Shown: piece after piece, positions 6,526 through 15,617 of the stretch
How positions within the stretch are numbered: position 1 is the stretch's first letter
Layout: the number at the start of each line of letters is the position of its first letter
The notes under the pieces: generated by a model
The model's input: the letters and a program-made list of their open reading frames with translations, nothing else
What the model was told of the DNA's origin: nothing
Database searches by the model: none
Program-made: the position numbers and the translations under genes
Virus record (IMG/VR): IMGVR_UViG_3300031726_000003
Coordinates: 1 to 64,000 of that record
Source of the DNA: a virus
DNA: 64,000 nt
Reading direction: 5' to 3' (one strand)

Positions 6526-6949
6526 ATCAGAGCTTACGCCCAAGCAGGCAGCCTTCGTGAATGCGAAGATGCTGGGGCACAGCAATAATGCAGCAGCCGC
6601 TGAAGCCGGGTATTCGACCCCGCATGCTCCTGCGGTGTCTACCACTGTGCAGGAACAGCTCGCCGCTGCTCGCCGGTGGCTTACGGACACCACGCAGATA
6701 CGCAGGCTCGATGTGATCGAGGGGATAATCGACGGGATAGAGATGGCGCGGCACCTTGGCGACCCTAACGCAGTGATCAAGGGGTGGGTGGAGGTCGGAA
6801 AGATTCTGGGACACACTGCGCCGGAGGTGAAAGTGACTCACATGACCGTGAATCAGATGAATATCCAGTCGAAATTCCAATCGATGAGCGTCGAGGAGTT
6901 GTTGGCGATCTCAGAAGGCAGGCCGATGCCCAAGGTTGTCAATGGCTGA
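6488..6949 (+). CDS. terS: Terminase small subunit
   Basis: A 153-residue protein with the terminase small-subunit N-terminal helix-turn-helix signature (LTPKQAAFVNAKMLG, then AAAAEAGYS) near residues 18-40, as in the Terminase_2 family. It is followed by an oligomerisation-type helical middle and a C-terminal tail. It should recognise the packaging site and load DNA onto the large subunit. The start is uncertain: ATG at 6488 lies close behind GGGG, while TTG at 6512 has a better-spaced GGGGG, and GTG at 6482 is also open. The stop overlaps the large-subunit start, the usual coupled order. Confidence 0.85.
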   Translation: MRTTWGYYLARPRSELTPKQAAFVNAKMLGHSNNAAAAEAGYSTPHAPAVSTTVQEQLAAARRWLTDTTQIRRLDVIEGIIDGIEMARHLGDPNAVIKGWVEVGKILGHTAPEVKVTHMTVNQMNIQSKFQSMSVEELLAISEGRPMPKVVNG

Positions 6950-8720
6950 CAGAAAATGCGTAGCTTGCGGGCTACGGAAGCCGCGCTCGGCGTACCCCAT
7001 GAGCGACTCCGACACTTGCCTTGAGTGTACCCACGCGGATGCAGTCGCCGAAGCAGAAGAAACCCATGTTTTTACCCCCGAAACCCCGCAGATAATGCCC
7101 GCAACGGCTGAAGGCGATGAAGAATCGCTGAGAATTCCGTTCCCGCAGGCAGAAATCGACTACAGCCAGCCCACGATGCAGGAGCTGGCCGCAAGAACCC
7201 TCGCAAACAAGAAATTATTGCACTTCATACGCCGTTTCAGGCCACGATATATGGTCGGATGGGTGCATGAGGACATCTGCCGCCGCTTGGAGCGGTTCGT
7301 AGAGGATGTGGAGAACGAGAAAGAGCCGCGTCTGCTGCTGTGTATGCCTGTCCGGCATGGGAAAAGTGAGATAGCCTCCCGTCACTTCCCGCCTTGGGTG
7401 CTGGGCAGGCATCCTGACTGGGAGATTATAGCGACGAGCGGGGCGCAGTCTCTCGCACTGTCGTTCTCGCGTTATCAGCGCGATATGATGCGCGACCAGA
7501 GCTATCAGACCGTGTTCCCCGGAGCTGAGCTTGACCCGCAGTCGCAGTCCGTAGAGAACTGGAACATGCTGGCCGGCGGGGGATATCTGGCCGCAGGCAT
7601 CGGGACGATGATTACCGGGCGCGGGGCAAATATTCTCATAGTGGACGACCCAGTGAAGGACGCAGAGGCGGCTGATTCGCAGGTGATACGAGACAACAAC
7701 TGGGAGTGGTTCCTGTCTACTGCCCAGTCTCGCCTCGCCCCCGGTGGAGGCGTGTTGATCATAATGACGTGGTGGAACGAAGATGATCTCGCGGGGCGGG
7801 TACAGGTGCTATCCGGCATAGAGGGTGCCGATACTTATGAGGTGGTGAAGTACCCCGCCATAAACGAGCTGGGCGACGAGTACATCATGCCGGACGACAC
7901 GGTAGTAGAGCTTCCGCCCGGGTCGGTTGTCCCCGAGGGGGCTAGGCTTACGCGTCTGCACAACACTGCGTTGCATCCGGAACGGTACACGCTGGAGAGT
8001 TTGCAGCGGCGCAAGGCGACATATTACGCGCTGGGGCAGCAGCGGTGGTGGGCAGCGCTGTATCAGCAGAACCCCACACCGGAGGAGGGGGCGTTCTTCA
8101 CGAAGAGCATGTTCCGGATGTACCAGCATGAGCCAAACACGCGTGGGGCGAATGTATATCAGGCGTGGGACTTCGCCATCACCGAGAGCAGCCTGAACGA
8201 CTACACGGTAGGTTGTACCGTGATGCAGGACGAGTTCGACAATATATACGTGCTCGATGTGTTCCGGTTCCGGTCTGGCGACGGTATTGACCTGATGACG
8301 ACGGTGGTTGATTACGCTATCGCGTGGCAGCCGACGCTGATAGGGTTCGAGGACGGGCAGATTTGGAAAGCGCTGGAGACCACGTTCACAAAGACGTGCG
8401 GGTTCAAGCATTATTATCCCAGCTACGAGGTGCTGAAGCCGCTGTCTGACAAGATGGTGCGGGCGCAGCCGCTCAGAGGGCGCATGCAGTCAGGGAAGTT
8501 ATGGTGGCCGGAGAAGGCGGCATGGTTCGACGCGCTGAAGCAGGAGTTCCTTCGGTTCCCTGCGGGTAAGCACGACGACCAGATTGACTCGCTGGCATGG
8601 TGCGTGCGCCTGACGCTGAGCAAGAGCGCGCCGCGCATCGCGGAGCCGCCGAGAATAAAAGGGTGGCGCGACAGACTGGCGGAGATGGACTTCTCCGGCA
8701 CCAGCCACATGGCGGCGTAG
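6942..8720 (+). CDS. terL: Terminase large subunit (packaging ATPase-nuclease)
   Basis: A 592-residue packaging motor. Walker A (MPVRHGKSE) is near residue 136 and Walker B (ILIVDDP) near 230, with the coupling segment IIMTWWNEDD following. The RNase H-like nuclease has its acids in QAWDFAI, GFEDGQ and KHDDQIDS (near residue 543). Unusually, the N-terminus carries a small Cys cluster, C6-x2-C9 and C26-x2-C29, that looks like a zinc knuckle not typical of TerL. The ATG at 6942 has AAGG six bases upstream and overlaps the small-subunit stop. The protein translocates DNA into the prohead and cuts it. Confidence 0.95.
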   Translation: MADRKCVACGLRKPRSAYPMSDSDTCLECTHADAVAEAEETHVFTPETPQIMPATAEGDEESLRIPFPQAEIDYSQPTMQELAARTLANKKLLHFIRRFRPRYMVGWVHEDICRRLERFVEDVENEKEPRLLLCMPVRHGKSEIASRHFPPWVLGRHPDWEIIATSGAQSLALSFSRYQRDMMRDQSYQTVFPGAELDPQSQSVENWNMLAGGGYLAAGIGTMITGRGANILIVDDPVKDAEAADSQVIRDNNWEWFLSTAQSRLAPGGGVLIIMTWWNEDDLAGRVQVLSGIEGADTYEVVKYPAINELGDEYIMPDDTVVELPPGSVVPEGARLTRLHNTALHPERYTLESLQRRKATYYALGQQRWWAALYQQNPTPEEGAFFTKSMFRMYQHEPNTRGANVYQAWDFAITESSLNDYTVGCTVMQDEFDNIYVLDVFRFRSGDGIDLMTTVVDYAIAWQPTLIGFEDGQIWKALETTFTKTCGFKHYYPSYEVLKPLSDKMVRAQPLRGRMQSGKLWWPEKAAWFDALKQEFLRFPAGKHDDQIDSLAWCVRLTLSKSAPRIAEPPRIKGWRDRLAEMDFSGTSHMAA

Positions 8721-8725
8721 CGCGC

Positions 8726-10951
8726 ATGAAGCCGGTAGAGTTCTTCCCGTCTCGCTTCGCACGCCCACCGAAGCGGTTCCGTGTGGCAGTCATCGGTATG
8801 GCGCAGGCCATGAAGCACAGGCGCAGCCGCGCGAGCATAACGGCTGGGTGGACGGCGCTGATGCAGCGCGTACGAGCCACGGTAAGAATATTCTATACAC
8901 GCACCACAGGGCTGTGGATGGGGGCCACGCTGCGCGTGTCGCACAACGCTCCCGACACGTTTCTTCCCACGTCGCATTTTATCTACATAAAGAACCGCGT
9001 GTCGGTCCCGCGCAGCGTGTTCCTCCTGAACGAGCCGGACTTCACACACGACAGCGTCGGTACAATCGAGTACGCCAATCTGGCGCGTAACGCATCTGTG
9101 CAGAGTTACAACCGCCCTCACAGCGGGGAAGAGGCGTGGTCGGTGTACTTCGACGCAGGTCTGGACGTGCTCAGCGACGTCGGCGGGAACTTCACTACCT
9201 TCACGTTGTATGCACTGGACGAGCAGATGCGAATTCCGGTGAAGGTGTACGGTACCCACGATGACTTGACCCAGCTCTCGACGGCGAGCGCAGCGGGTCT
9301 CGTCCCCGGCGTGCTGTGTTATAGCCTAGACCGGCGCGCTGTGGTTTTGATACACGTGAGCGACTCTATCGCCGACTTGACCGGCGCTGTGTTTGCTGTG
9401 TTCATCGGCGGCACAGCCGGCGTGTTGTCGGAGTTCGACGGTACGACACCGTTGGAGGCGCCCTTAGTAAGGGTGTATACATATGCCCATCCGGGTATGT
9501 TCTACGCAAGCACTACCATGCTCACCAAGATACACACCGGCACGACTGCCCTGATCGACGTGGAGTGGGCGTATATGACGGGTCCAGCGGCGCCCTTCGA
9601 GTATACGCATGACTACGTAGTGGTGTCAGGTAAGACACAGACGGCGGACGTGGTGGGGGACCTGCAGATGTACGCGCTGTACAACACTCCCCCGTACCTC
9701 ATGCGTACGTTCCCACTGGCTCACTACGCCCCGTCGACATATACGATAATGTCGTACATCGGGGGCACTGACAGCATAAACCGGTTCTTGTCGTACTTCG
9801 CCCTCCTCCCTGACGGGAACTGGGAGCAGGGCACGATCCCATTCGGCGGGTCGGAGTTTCAGTATCCGGACGCAAACCTGCACGGGCTGTTCAGAAGCGT
9901 GGTGTACTTCACCGATAAAGGCGAGCGAGTGGTAGGTACGTCAGTGGGTGAATACATCTATGTGGAAATATCCGGTACATGGGGGATATGGGGGCACTAC
10001 GTTACATTCGGGGCCGCGTCATTCTACTGCGTAGACACAAGCTCCCCAGCTTCAGGGTTTGCCTCCGCCCCCACGCACTGTAACGACGGCTTGACTCGGG
10101 TGTTGTTCTGGGGGGCGGGGTTCACGTCCATTGATGAGATGATGGCGAACTTGCCCAACCCGAACCTGTACTACGCGGGATACAGCACACTGTGGGAGAT
10201 ATGCGCAGAGACCGGTACCGCCACACGGCTGGAGGCAGCCGGAGGGCACCCCGGATGGATACGTTCAGAGGACTACCTCCACTGGTCCACCCTCTATGGG
10301 GGCTCCGGGCGGATAGGGCTGTATGCGTCCAGTGGAAGACACAGGGTGGTGGAGATACGGGTAGAATCGCCCGGCGTCACGTTCTCCCGCCTGTACTACA
10401 CGGACGACAGTGGGGGCTGGAAATTACTCGTAGAGGCGAACAGCTCGAATGTGTTGCTTACTGGGGAGGAGGTAGGGCACGTATGCTCCACTGCATGCGA
10501 CGTCATAGTAGCCGTTTCCGGTAGGGTGTTCGACTCCGCAACAGACCCGGCGGTGTTCTCGCTATACAGCACTCGCGACGCAGTCTTGAAGGAGATATAC
10601 AAGTTCACCCACCCATCCGGGATCACTACAGGGTCGTGGACGTTCGGCACCATGCGCGTAGACGACACCGGGGAGAATGTCTACCTGATGGCGTCATATG
10701 TGGAGGAGGTTGATTACTGGAACGTGACCCCTGCGGTTGTGGTGCGGATACTCCACATCGACATGAAGCATGCGAAGGTGTACGTGCCGTATGAAGAGCG
10801 GTTCGGAGATACCCCGGCAGCGGAGCAGATGCGGGGTATCTACCCAGCAGGGAATTATTTCGGATATACCACGCGGATGTGCTTTGACACACAGGGGTTC
10901 GTAAATACAAGCGGAAACTCGTTCTACCTCGTCGTGCGAGAAATCTATTAA
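8726..10951 (+). CDS. 741-residue beta-propeller-like virion protein
   Basis: Starts at ATG 8726, five bases after the TerL stop. The frame extends upstream inside terL, but the earlier part reads like out-of-frame sequence. The N-terminal 60 residues are basic. The rest is Tyr/Trp/Gly-rich beta sequence with Asp-box-like pieces (LYYTDDSGGWKLL, LYSTRDAV), suggesting a propeller or other beta-repeat fold. It lies between terL and the portal, an unusual place for an adhesin. Together with its start beside the terL stop, this suggests a virion or moron-type accessory role. No family is recognised with certainty. Confidence 0.6.
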   Translation: MKPVEFFPSRFARPPKRFRVAVIGMAQAMKHRRSRASITAGWTALMQRVRATVRIFYTRTTGLWMGATLRVSHNAPDTFLPTSHFIYIKNRVSVPRSVFLLNEPDFTHDSVGTIEYANLARNASVQSYNRPHSGEEAWSVYFDAGLDVLSDVGGNFTTFTLYALDEQMRIPVKVYGTHDDLTQLSTASAAGLVPGVLCYSLDRRAVVLIHVSDSIADLTGAVFAVFIGGTAGVLSEFDGTTPLEAPLVRVYTYAHPGMFYASTTMLTKIHTGTTALIDVEWAYMTGPAAPFEYTHDYVVVSGKTQTADVVGDLQMYALYNTPPYLMRTFPLAHYAPSTYTIMSYIGGTDSINRFLSYFALLPDGNWEQGTIPFGGSEFQYPDANLHGLFRSVVYFTDKGERVVGTSVGEYIYVEISGTWGIWGHYVTFGAASFYCVDTSSPASGFASAPTHCNDGLTRVLFWGAGFTSIDEMMANLPNPNLYYAGYSTLWEICAETGTATRLEAAGGHPGWIRSEDYLHWSTLYGGSGRIGLYASSGRHRVVEIRVESPGVTFSRLYYTDDSGGWKLLVEANSSNVLLTGEEVGHVCSTACDVIVAVSGRVFDSATDPAVFSLYSTRDAVLKEIYKFTHPSGITTGSWTFGTMRVDDTGENVYLMASYVEEVDYWNVTPAVVVRILHIDMKHAKVYVPYEERFGDTPAAEQMRGIYPAGNYFGYTTRMCFDTQGFVNTSGNSFYLVVREIY

Positions 10952-10958
10952 CCTGCCA

Positions 10959-10988
10959 TTGACTGTTTACGACGCTTTCTGATATTCT
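10959..10988 (+). promoter_or_regulatory. Sigma70-like promoter before portal gene
   Basis: TTGACT (10959-10964, 5/6) and TATTCT (10983-10988, 4/6) are separated by 18 bases, between the preceding stop and the portal ribosome site (AGAGGACTC). The spacing and location make it a good candidate for driving the capsid genes. Confidence 0.6.
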
Positions 10989-11015
10989 CAAACGCACTCC
11001 AAGAGGACTCGCGAT

Positions 11016-13184
11016 ATGCCAATAAATGATGATGTATCAACAGAGCAGTGGTATCGTTATCGCTGGATGGTGGAGCGCGGTCATTATCAGTTTCTTGAAA
11101 AAGCATACAAGTGTGATCAGTTCTTCGCAGGAGAGCAGTGGAACGAGACAGACATCAACGCGCTAAAATTGCAGAAGCGCCCGGCGATGACTATCAACAA
11201 GATCATCTCCACTGTAGGCACAATCATGGGGGAGCAGATTTACAACCGCAACGAGGTGCTGTTCAGGCCATCTAACGGCGCCACACCAGAAGTGGCAGAA
11301 GCTCTATCGAAGGTCTGGATGCAGGTCTCCCAGAACAACCAGCTCCCGTGGGTACGCTCAGATGTGTTCGCGGATGGCATTATCCGTTCACGTGGTTTCT
11401 ACGACGTACGCATGGACTTCAACGACGCCATGCAGGGCGAGGTCCGAATATCCCAGTTGAACAGCAAGAACGTAATCATCGATCCAGACGCGGAGGAGTA
11501 CGACCCCGACATGTGGAACGACGTGATCATCACCAAGTGGCTCACGGCTGATGACATCGAGGTACTGTACGACAAGGAAGACGCGGACTACTTTCGTACG
11601 AAGGTAGAGTCCTCGTTCCCATATTCATATGACTCCGTAGAACGCTACCGTGATCGCTTCGCCAGTCAGATGTTGGGCGGGGCGTACTACGGCATGCTTG
11701 ATCGCACGTTCGTGCGCCGGTCAGTCCGCACGTTGGAGCGGCAGTATCGAAAGATGGACAAGCAGAACCACTTCGTCGACATCGAGACTGGCGATATGCG
11801 CCCGGTGCCTGACGGTTGGGACAGGAACAAGATTTCCTCTGTGCTGGAGAAGGCGCAGGGCCAGCTCAACGTCATCAAGCGTACCGTCAAGCGAATCCGC
11901 TGGACAGTTACAGCAGACAATTTGGTCCTGCACGACGACTGGTCTCCATACAAGCACTTCACTGTAGTCCCATACTTCCCGCATTTCCGCTATGGCAAGA
12001 CCATAGGCATCGTAGAGAATCTGCTTGGACCACAGGAAATCCTGAACAAGGTGTCCAGTCAAGAGCTTCATATTGTGAACACAACGGCTAATTCCGGCTG
12101 GAAAGTCAGGGCAGGCGCGCTGCGTAACATGTCTATCGAGGATTTGGAGCAGAGCGGGGCGCAGACCGGGCTGGTGCTGGAACTCGACGACATCAACAAC
12201 GCCGAGAAGATTCAGCCTAACCAGACTCCTACCGGGCTTGACCGTATCAGCTATAAGGCCGAAGAACACATCAAGTCTATCTCTAACGTCAGTGATTCCA
12301 TGCAGGGGTTCGACAGGGAGGACGTAGCTGCGAAGGCCATCGCCTACAAGCAGCAGCGCGGGTCTGTGAACCTGACCAAGGTCATGGACAACCTTGAGCG
12401 TTCCGATTGGATACTCGCACGTAATGTGCTCGACCTGATACAGGAGTATTACACGGAGCACCGCATCGTTACGATCACGCACGACGACGTGCTCAAGGAG
12501 CCAGAGACGATAGAGGTGAACAAGGCCGACCCCACTACAAGCGCAATAACCAACGACCTCACGTTGGGCGAGTACCAGATCACCATCACCTCGCAACCAT
12601 TCCGCGCGACGATGGAGGACAGCCAGTTCGAACAAGCACGCGCACTGAAAGAGATTGGCGTGGCTATCCCGGACAGCGTACTTATCGAGGCCAGCCGCCT
12701 GCAGCGCAAGGGGGATATTCTCAAGCAGATGTCCGGCGACCAAGAGACTCCGGAGGCACAAGCGGCGAAAGCACTACAACAGCGTCAAGCCGAGGCTGAG
12801 GTAGGCAAGCTGGAGGCGGAGGTTGCAGACAAGCATGCCGACGCCAGCCTGAAGACCGCGCGTGCGCAGAAAGAAGGAATGGAGGCGCAGGGCGGGACGG
12901 GCGCCGAGATGGCTAAGATGGAGCGCGAGCACGAGATGGAGAAGGAGCGCACCGGCATGGAGATGGACATGAAGCGCGAGGAGATGGACATGAAGCGCGA
13001 GGAATTCCAGATGAAGCTGCAGTTCGAGCGTGAGAAGCATGAGCAGGACATGAAGATAAGGGCGGAGGAGGCAGCGCAGCAGGCCGAAGACAGGCGGCAG
13101 GACGCTATACTCAAACGCCAGCAGATGTTGCAGCAGCAAGAAGAGCAGGAAGATGAACCCACCTCACACGAAGGAGAAATGTAA
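11016..13184 (+). CDS. Portal protein (P22 gp1-like)
   Basis: A 722-residue portal. The N-terminal FFAGEQWNE and KRPAMTINKI segments and the length match the P22-type portal family, which forms the dodecameric DNA entry ring. The C-terminal 120 residues are an extremely charged helix with an internal near-repeat (MDMKREEMDMKREEFQMK, about residues 650-670), consistent with a barrel-like coiled coil. The stop overlaps the next gene's start by one base, coupling it to the scaffold-like gene. An AGAGGA site lies upstream of the ATG. Confidence 0.9.
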   Translation: MPINDDVSTEQWYRYRWMVERGHYQFLEKAYKCDQFFAGEQWNETDINALKLQKRPAMTINKIISTVGTIMGEQIYNRNEVLFRPSNGATPEVAEALSKVWMQVSQNNQLPWVRSDVFADGIIRSRGFYDVRMDFNDAMQGEVRISQLNSKNVIIDPDAEEYDPDMWNDVIITKWLTADDIEVLYDKEDADYFRTKVESSFPYSYDSVERYRDRFASQMLGGAYYGMLDRTFVRRSVRTLERQYRKMDKQNHFVDIETGDMRPVPDGWDRNKISSVLEKAQGQLNVIKRTVKRIRWTVTADNLVLHDDWSPYKHFTVVPYFPHFRYGKTIGIVENLLGPQEILNKVSSQELHIVNTTANSGWKVRAGALRNMSIEDLEQSGAQTGLVLELDDINNAEKIQPNQTPTGLDRISYKAEEHIKSISNVSDSMQGFDREDVAAKAIAYKQQRGSVNLTKVMDNLERSDWILARNVLDLIQEYYTEHRIVTITHDDVLKEPETIEVNKADPTTSAITNDLTLGEYQITITSQPFRATMEDSQFEQARALKEIGVAIPDSVLIEASRLQRKGDILKQMSGDQETPEAQAAKALQQRQAEAEVGKLEAEVADKHADASLKTARAQKEGMEAQGGTGAEMAKMEREHEMEKERTGMEMDMKREEMDMKREEFQMKLQFEREKHEQDMKIRAEEAAQQAEDRRQDAILKRQQMLQQQEEQEDEPTSHEGEM

Positions 13185-14134
13185 TGAAACTATTCCAACG
13201 GCTACTGAACTTCTACATCATGCGCGCCGTAGACGGCGATGATGGCGGAGCTGTAGATCGCGGCGATGCTGTAGTCGCCGGTGAAGTTGAAGCACCCGCC
13301 GAGGCAGAAGCAGCGGCGGAAGAAGCGCCGGAGGAGAGCGTTGACGAACAACCACGCGGCGAGGACGGCAAGTTCGCCAAGAAGGACGGTCCTATCAGTA
13401 TTCCAAAGGCTGAATTTGACCGCCGTATAGAGCAGTCGCGCTTGGCGAAGGAGGCGGCAGAAGCACGTGCTGCCGATCTGGAGCGACAGATTCAGCAACA
13501 GACACAGAACGCGGACATCAAGGCGTTGAAAGAGCAGCGAGCTGTCATCAGTGAGAAGCTGGAGACTGCCCGCATGGAGGGCGACAAGGATCGCGCACTG
13601 GAGCTTGGGCGTCAGGTAGAGGCGATCACAGAGCAGATCGAGGACGTGAAGCTGGCGAACAACACCGATAGAATCCGCGCCGAAGCCCGTGAAGAAGTGC
13701 GCATGGACCTGACTATTGAGCGGCTCGAGGCGGCGTATGACATTCTACGTCCAGACTCAGAAACGTTCGATCAGGATGTGGTTGACATGGTATTGGCTAC
13801 TCAGCGCGACCTTATGGCGCGCGAGCGTCTACCAGCCAGCCGCGCGTTGGAGACTGCGGTGACGAAGGTGATGTCGAAGGTCATGCCTGCGGCTACCGAC
13901 GACACGAAGTCTACCGGCCTGTCTGCGGCGAAAGGCTCAGACCGAGCCAAGCAGCAGGTAGCAAAGAATCTGGACACGACGAAACGCCAGCCCGCCAGCA
14001 TGAAAGAGGTGGGTGAGGACAGCGACACCAGAGGTCAGCGCGCTGCTGATCCCGACGTGGCGGACATGTCCTTCGAGGAGTTCTCGGCGTTGCCGGATGC
14101 AACGAAAGCCCGCTTGCGCGGTGACTCAATTTAG
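13184..14134 (+). CDS. Scaffold-like capsid assembly protein
   Basis: A 316-residue, strongly acidic and Ala/Glu-rich protein lying directly between portal and capsid genes, the usual scaffold position. It contains a GEDGKFAKK-type motif near residue 60 and a helical stretch (about residues 75-170, e.g. AKEAAEARAADLERQIQQQ) like other phage scaffolds. The C-terminus ends in an alpha-helical, charged segment. It presumably directs prohead assembly and is then lost. Identification is from position, size and composition rather than a unique motif. Confidence 0.75.
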   Translation: MKLFQRLLNFYIMRAVDGDDGGAVDRGDAVVAGEVEAPAEAEAAAEEAPEESVDEQPRGEDGKFAKKDGPISIPKAEFDRRIEQSRLAKEAAEARAADLERQIQQQTQNADIKALKEQRAVISEKLETARMEGDKDRALELGRQVEAITEQIEDVKLANNTDRIRAEAREEVRMDLTIERLEAAYDILRPDSETFDQDVVDMVLATQRDLMARERLPASRALETAVTKVMSKVMPAATDDTKSTGLSAAKGSDRAKQQVAKNLDTTKRQPASMKEVGEDSDTRGQRAADPDVADMSFEEFSALPDATKARLRGDSI

Positions 14135-14143
14135 GAGACTGAT

Positions 14144-14197
14144 ATGGCATGTAAACCAAAGAAGTCCGGCGGTAAAAAGCCACCCAAGAAATGTTGA
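14144..14197 (+). CDS. 17-residue Lys/Cys micropeptide
   Basis: A strong site (AGGAG, six bases before ATG) precedes a 17-codon frame whose product begins MACKPKKSGG and ends KKPPKKC. It is 7/17 lysine and has a Cys at position 3 and at the last position. It lies between the scaffold-like gene and the capsid promoter, and its stop codon is inside the -35 box. The ribosome site and clean stop argue for real translation. Function is unknown: a DNA-condensing, capsid-bound or regulatory leader peptide are all possible. Confidence 0.5.
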   Translation: MACKPKKSGGKKPPKKC

Positions 14198-14221
14198 CAC
14201 TGTTGTCCAATCTGATGTACT
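14194..14221 (+). promoter_or_regulatory. Sigma70-like promoter for capsid gene
   Basis: A perfect TTGACA (14194-14199) stands 16 bases before TGTACT (14216-14221, 5/6 to TATAAT). It overlaps the end of the 17-residue peptide gene and lies about 220 bases ahead of the capsid start, so the capsid transcript would have a long leader. Confidence 0.6.
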
Positions 14222-14242
14222 CTCTGACGTAACAAAGCGTCT

Positions 14243-14330
14243 GCCGGGTACGCAAAATACCCGGCACTTCGTATGACGGCGACGATACAGCGTCATGTAG
14301 TGCTTCGTAAGTACGCGACGACACAGCGTT
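14243..14330 (+). other. Capsid mRNA leader: hairpin and imperfect repeat
   Basis: GCCGGGTA (14243-14250) pairs perfectly with TACCCGGC (14258-14265) around a seven-base loop, and no T tract follows. Two imperfect copies of a CTTCGTA..CGACGA.ACAGCGT unit lie at about 14266-14293 and 14302-14330. The leader (14222-14444) holds no supported gene. Stabilising 5' structures for an abundant message are a reasonable reading. Confidence 0.45.
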
Positions 14331-14444
14331 CCGGCTCCACCTCCGTAAAGGTTGAACTCTCGCGCACCGCAGCGACACCGTGGTCTGAAACCTGACACAG
14401 TCTGTCAGCACAAGCGTTTAACTTTTTCAACAAAGGAGAGCCAA

Positions 14445-15605
14445 ATGGCACTTACTAATTTTGCGTTGCTCACCAACGAGCAAAAGACTGTATGGTCGCT
14501 GGACTTGTGGAAACAAGCCCGTAACCTGTCGTTCATTAACAAGTTCTTGGGGCGTGATTCCAACGCTCTTATCCAACACGTAACCGAGCTGAAGAAGACT
14601 GAAAAGGGCGCACGCGCCGTTATCACTCTGCTGACCGACGTCGAAGGCGACGGTATTGCCGGGGATCGTACTCTGGAGGGCAACGAAGAAGCTCTGAAGA
14701 GCTTCGACACCGTGATCCGTCTGGACCAACTGCGTCACGCGCATCGTCACGAAGGCCGTATGGCAGACCAAAAGTCTATCATCAACTTCCGTGAAAACGC
14801 CCGCGACCAGTTAGCTTATTGGCTTTCTGATCGTCTGGACCAACTGGCGTTCCTGTCTCTGGCAGGCATCGCTTATTCGTTCAAGAACGCTGGCGGCACC
14901 CGCATCGGTTCTGACCTTCCGTTCCTTGAGTTTGCCGCTGACGTAGTGGCTCCTACCTCCAAGCGTTATGGCCGTTGGGATGCTACCAACAAGCGCATGG
15001 TATGGGGCGGTGCATCCAGCACAATCTCCGGTAACCATTACTCCACTGGCGCGTATATCGCGACCAACGGCGGAGACACTGCCGCTGACTATCCCACATG
15101 GAACATGCTCGTAGCTGCCAAGGCGTACGCCAAGGACAATTACATCCGTGGTATCCGTGAAGATGGCGGCGAAGAAACTTACCACGTGTTCCTGTCCCCA
15201 CAAGCGATGTCTCGCCTGAAGATGGACACTGACTACATGGCTAACTTGCGGTACTCCTCTAGCAAGGACGTCAACAGCAAGCTGTTCAGCGGGTCTACGG
15301 TAAAGGTCGACGGTCTGTATCTGCATGAGTTCCGTCATGTGCCTAACACACGCCTTGCAGCCGGCGGGTCCAAGTATGGCGCTGGTAACATCGACGGTTG
15401 TCAGGTTTTGTTCTGCGGTGCTCAAGCATTGGGTATGGCAGACATTGGCGCACCAGAATGGGTCGAGAAGGGCTTCGACTACGAGAACCAACAAGGTATC
15501 TCGACTGGCAAGATCATCGGCTTCAAGAAGCCGCAGTTCTACACCCAGTATTCCGGCGGCACTACCGAAGACTTCGGTGTGCTTTCTATTTACACCGCGC
15601 AATAA
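14445..15605 (+). CDS. Major capsid protein (N4 gp56 / DUF4043-type)
   Basis: The ATG at 14445 has AAAGGAG seven bases upstream; the longer open frame upstream lacks such a site. The 386-residue product begins MALTNFALLTNEQKTVWS. It carries the family pattern in which a short N-terminal arm leads into SFINKFLGRDSNALIQ, GDRTLEGNEE and DQLRHAHRHEG. This matches the Phage_capsid_3 (DUF4043, N4-gp56-like) family, with an HK97-type fold expected. Its place after portal and scaffold-like genes and its strong promoter agree. It should be the most abundant virion protein. Confidence 0.9.
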   Translation: MALTNFALLTNEQKTVWSLDLWKQARNLSFINKFLGRDSNALIQHVTELKKTEKGARAVITLLTDVEGDGIAGDRTLEGNEEALKSFDTVIRLDQLRHAHRHEGRMADQKSIINFRENARDQLAYWLSDRLDQLAFLSLAGIAYSFKNAGGTRIGSDLPFLEFAADVVAPTSKRYGRWDATNKRMVWGGASSTISGNHYSTGAYIATNGGDTAADYPTWNMLVAAKAYAKDNYIRGIREDGGEETYHVFLSPQAMSRLKMDTDYMANLRYSSSKDVNSKLFSGSTVKVDGLYLHEFRHVPNTRLAAGGSKYGAGNIDGCQVLFCGAQALGMADIGAPEWVEKGFDYENQQGISTGKIIGFKKPQFYTQYSGGTTEDFGVLSIYTAQ

Positions 15606-15617
15606 GGAGGCCGGATC

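Noticed and set aside
11721-15602. Long leftward frames opposite portal and capsid genes
   Set aside because: They lack ribosome sites and protein-like composition, and lie antisense to well-supported genes.
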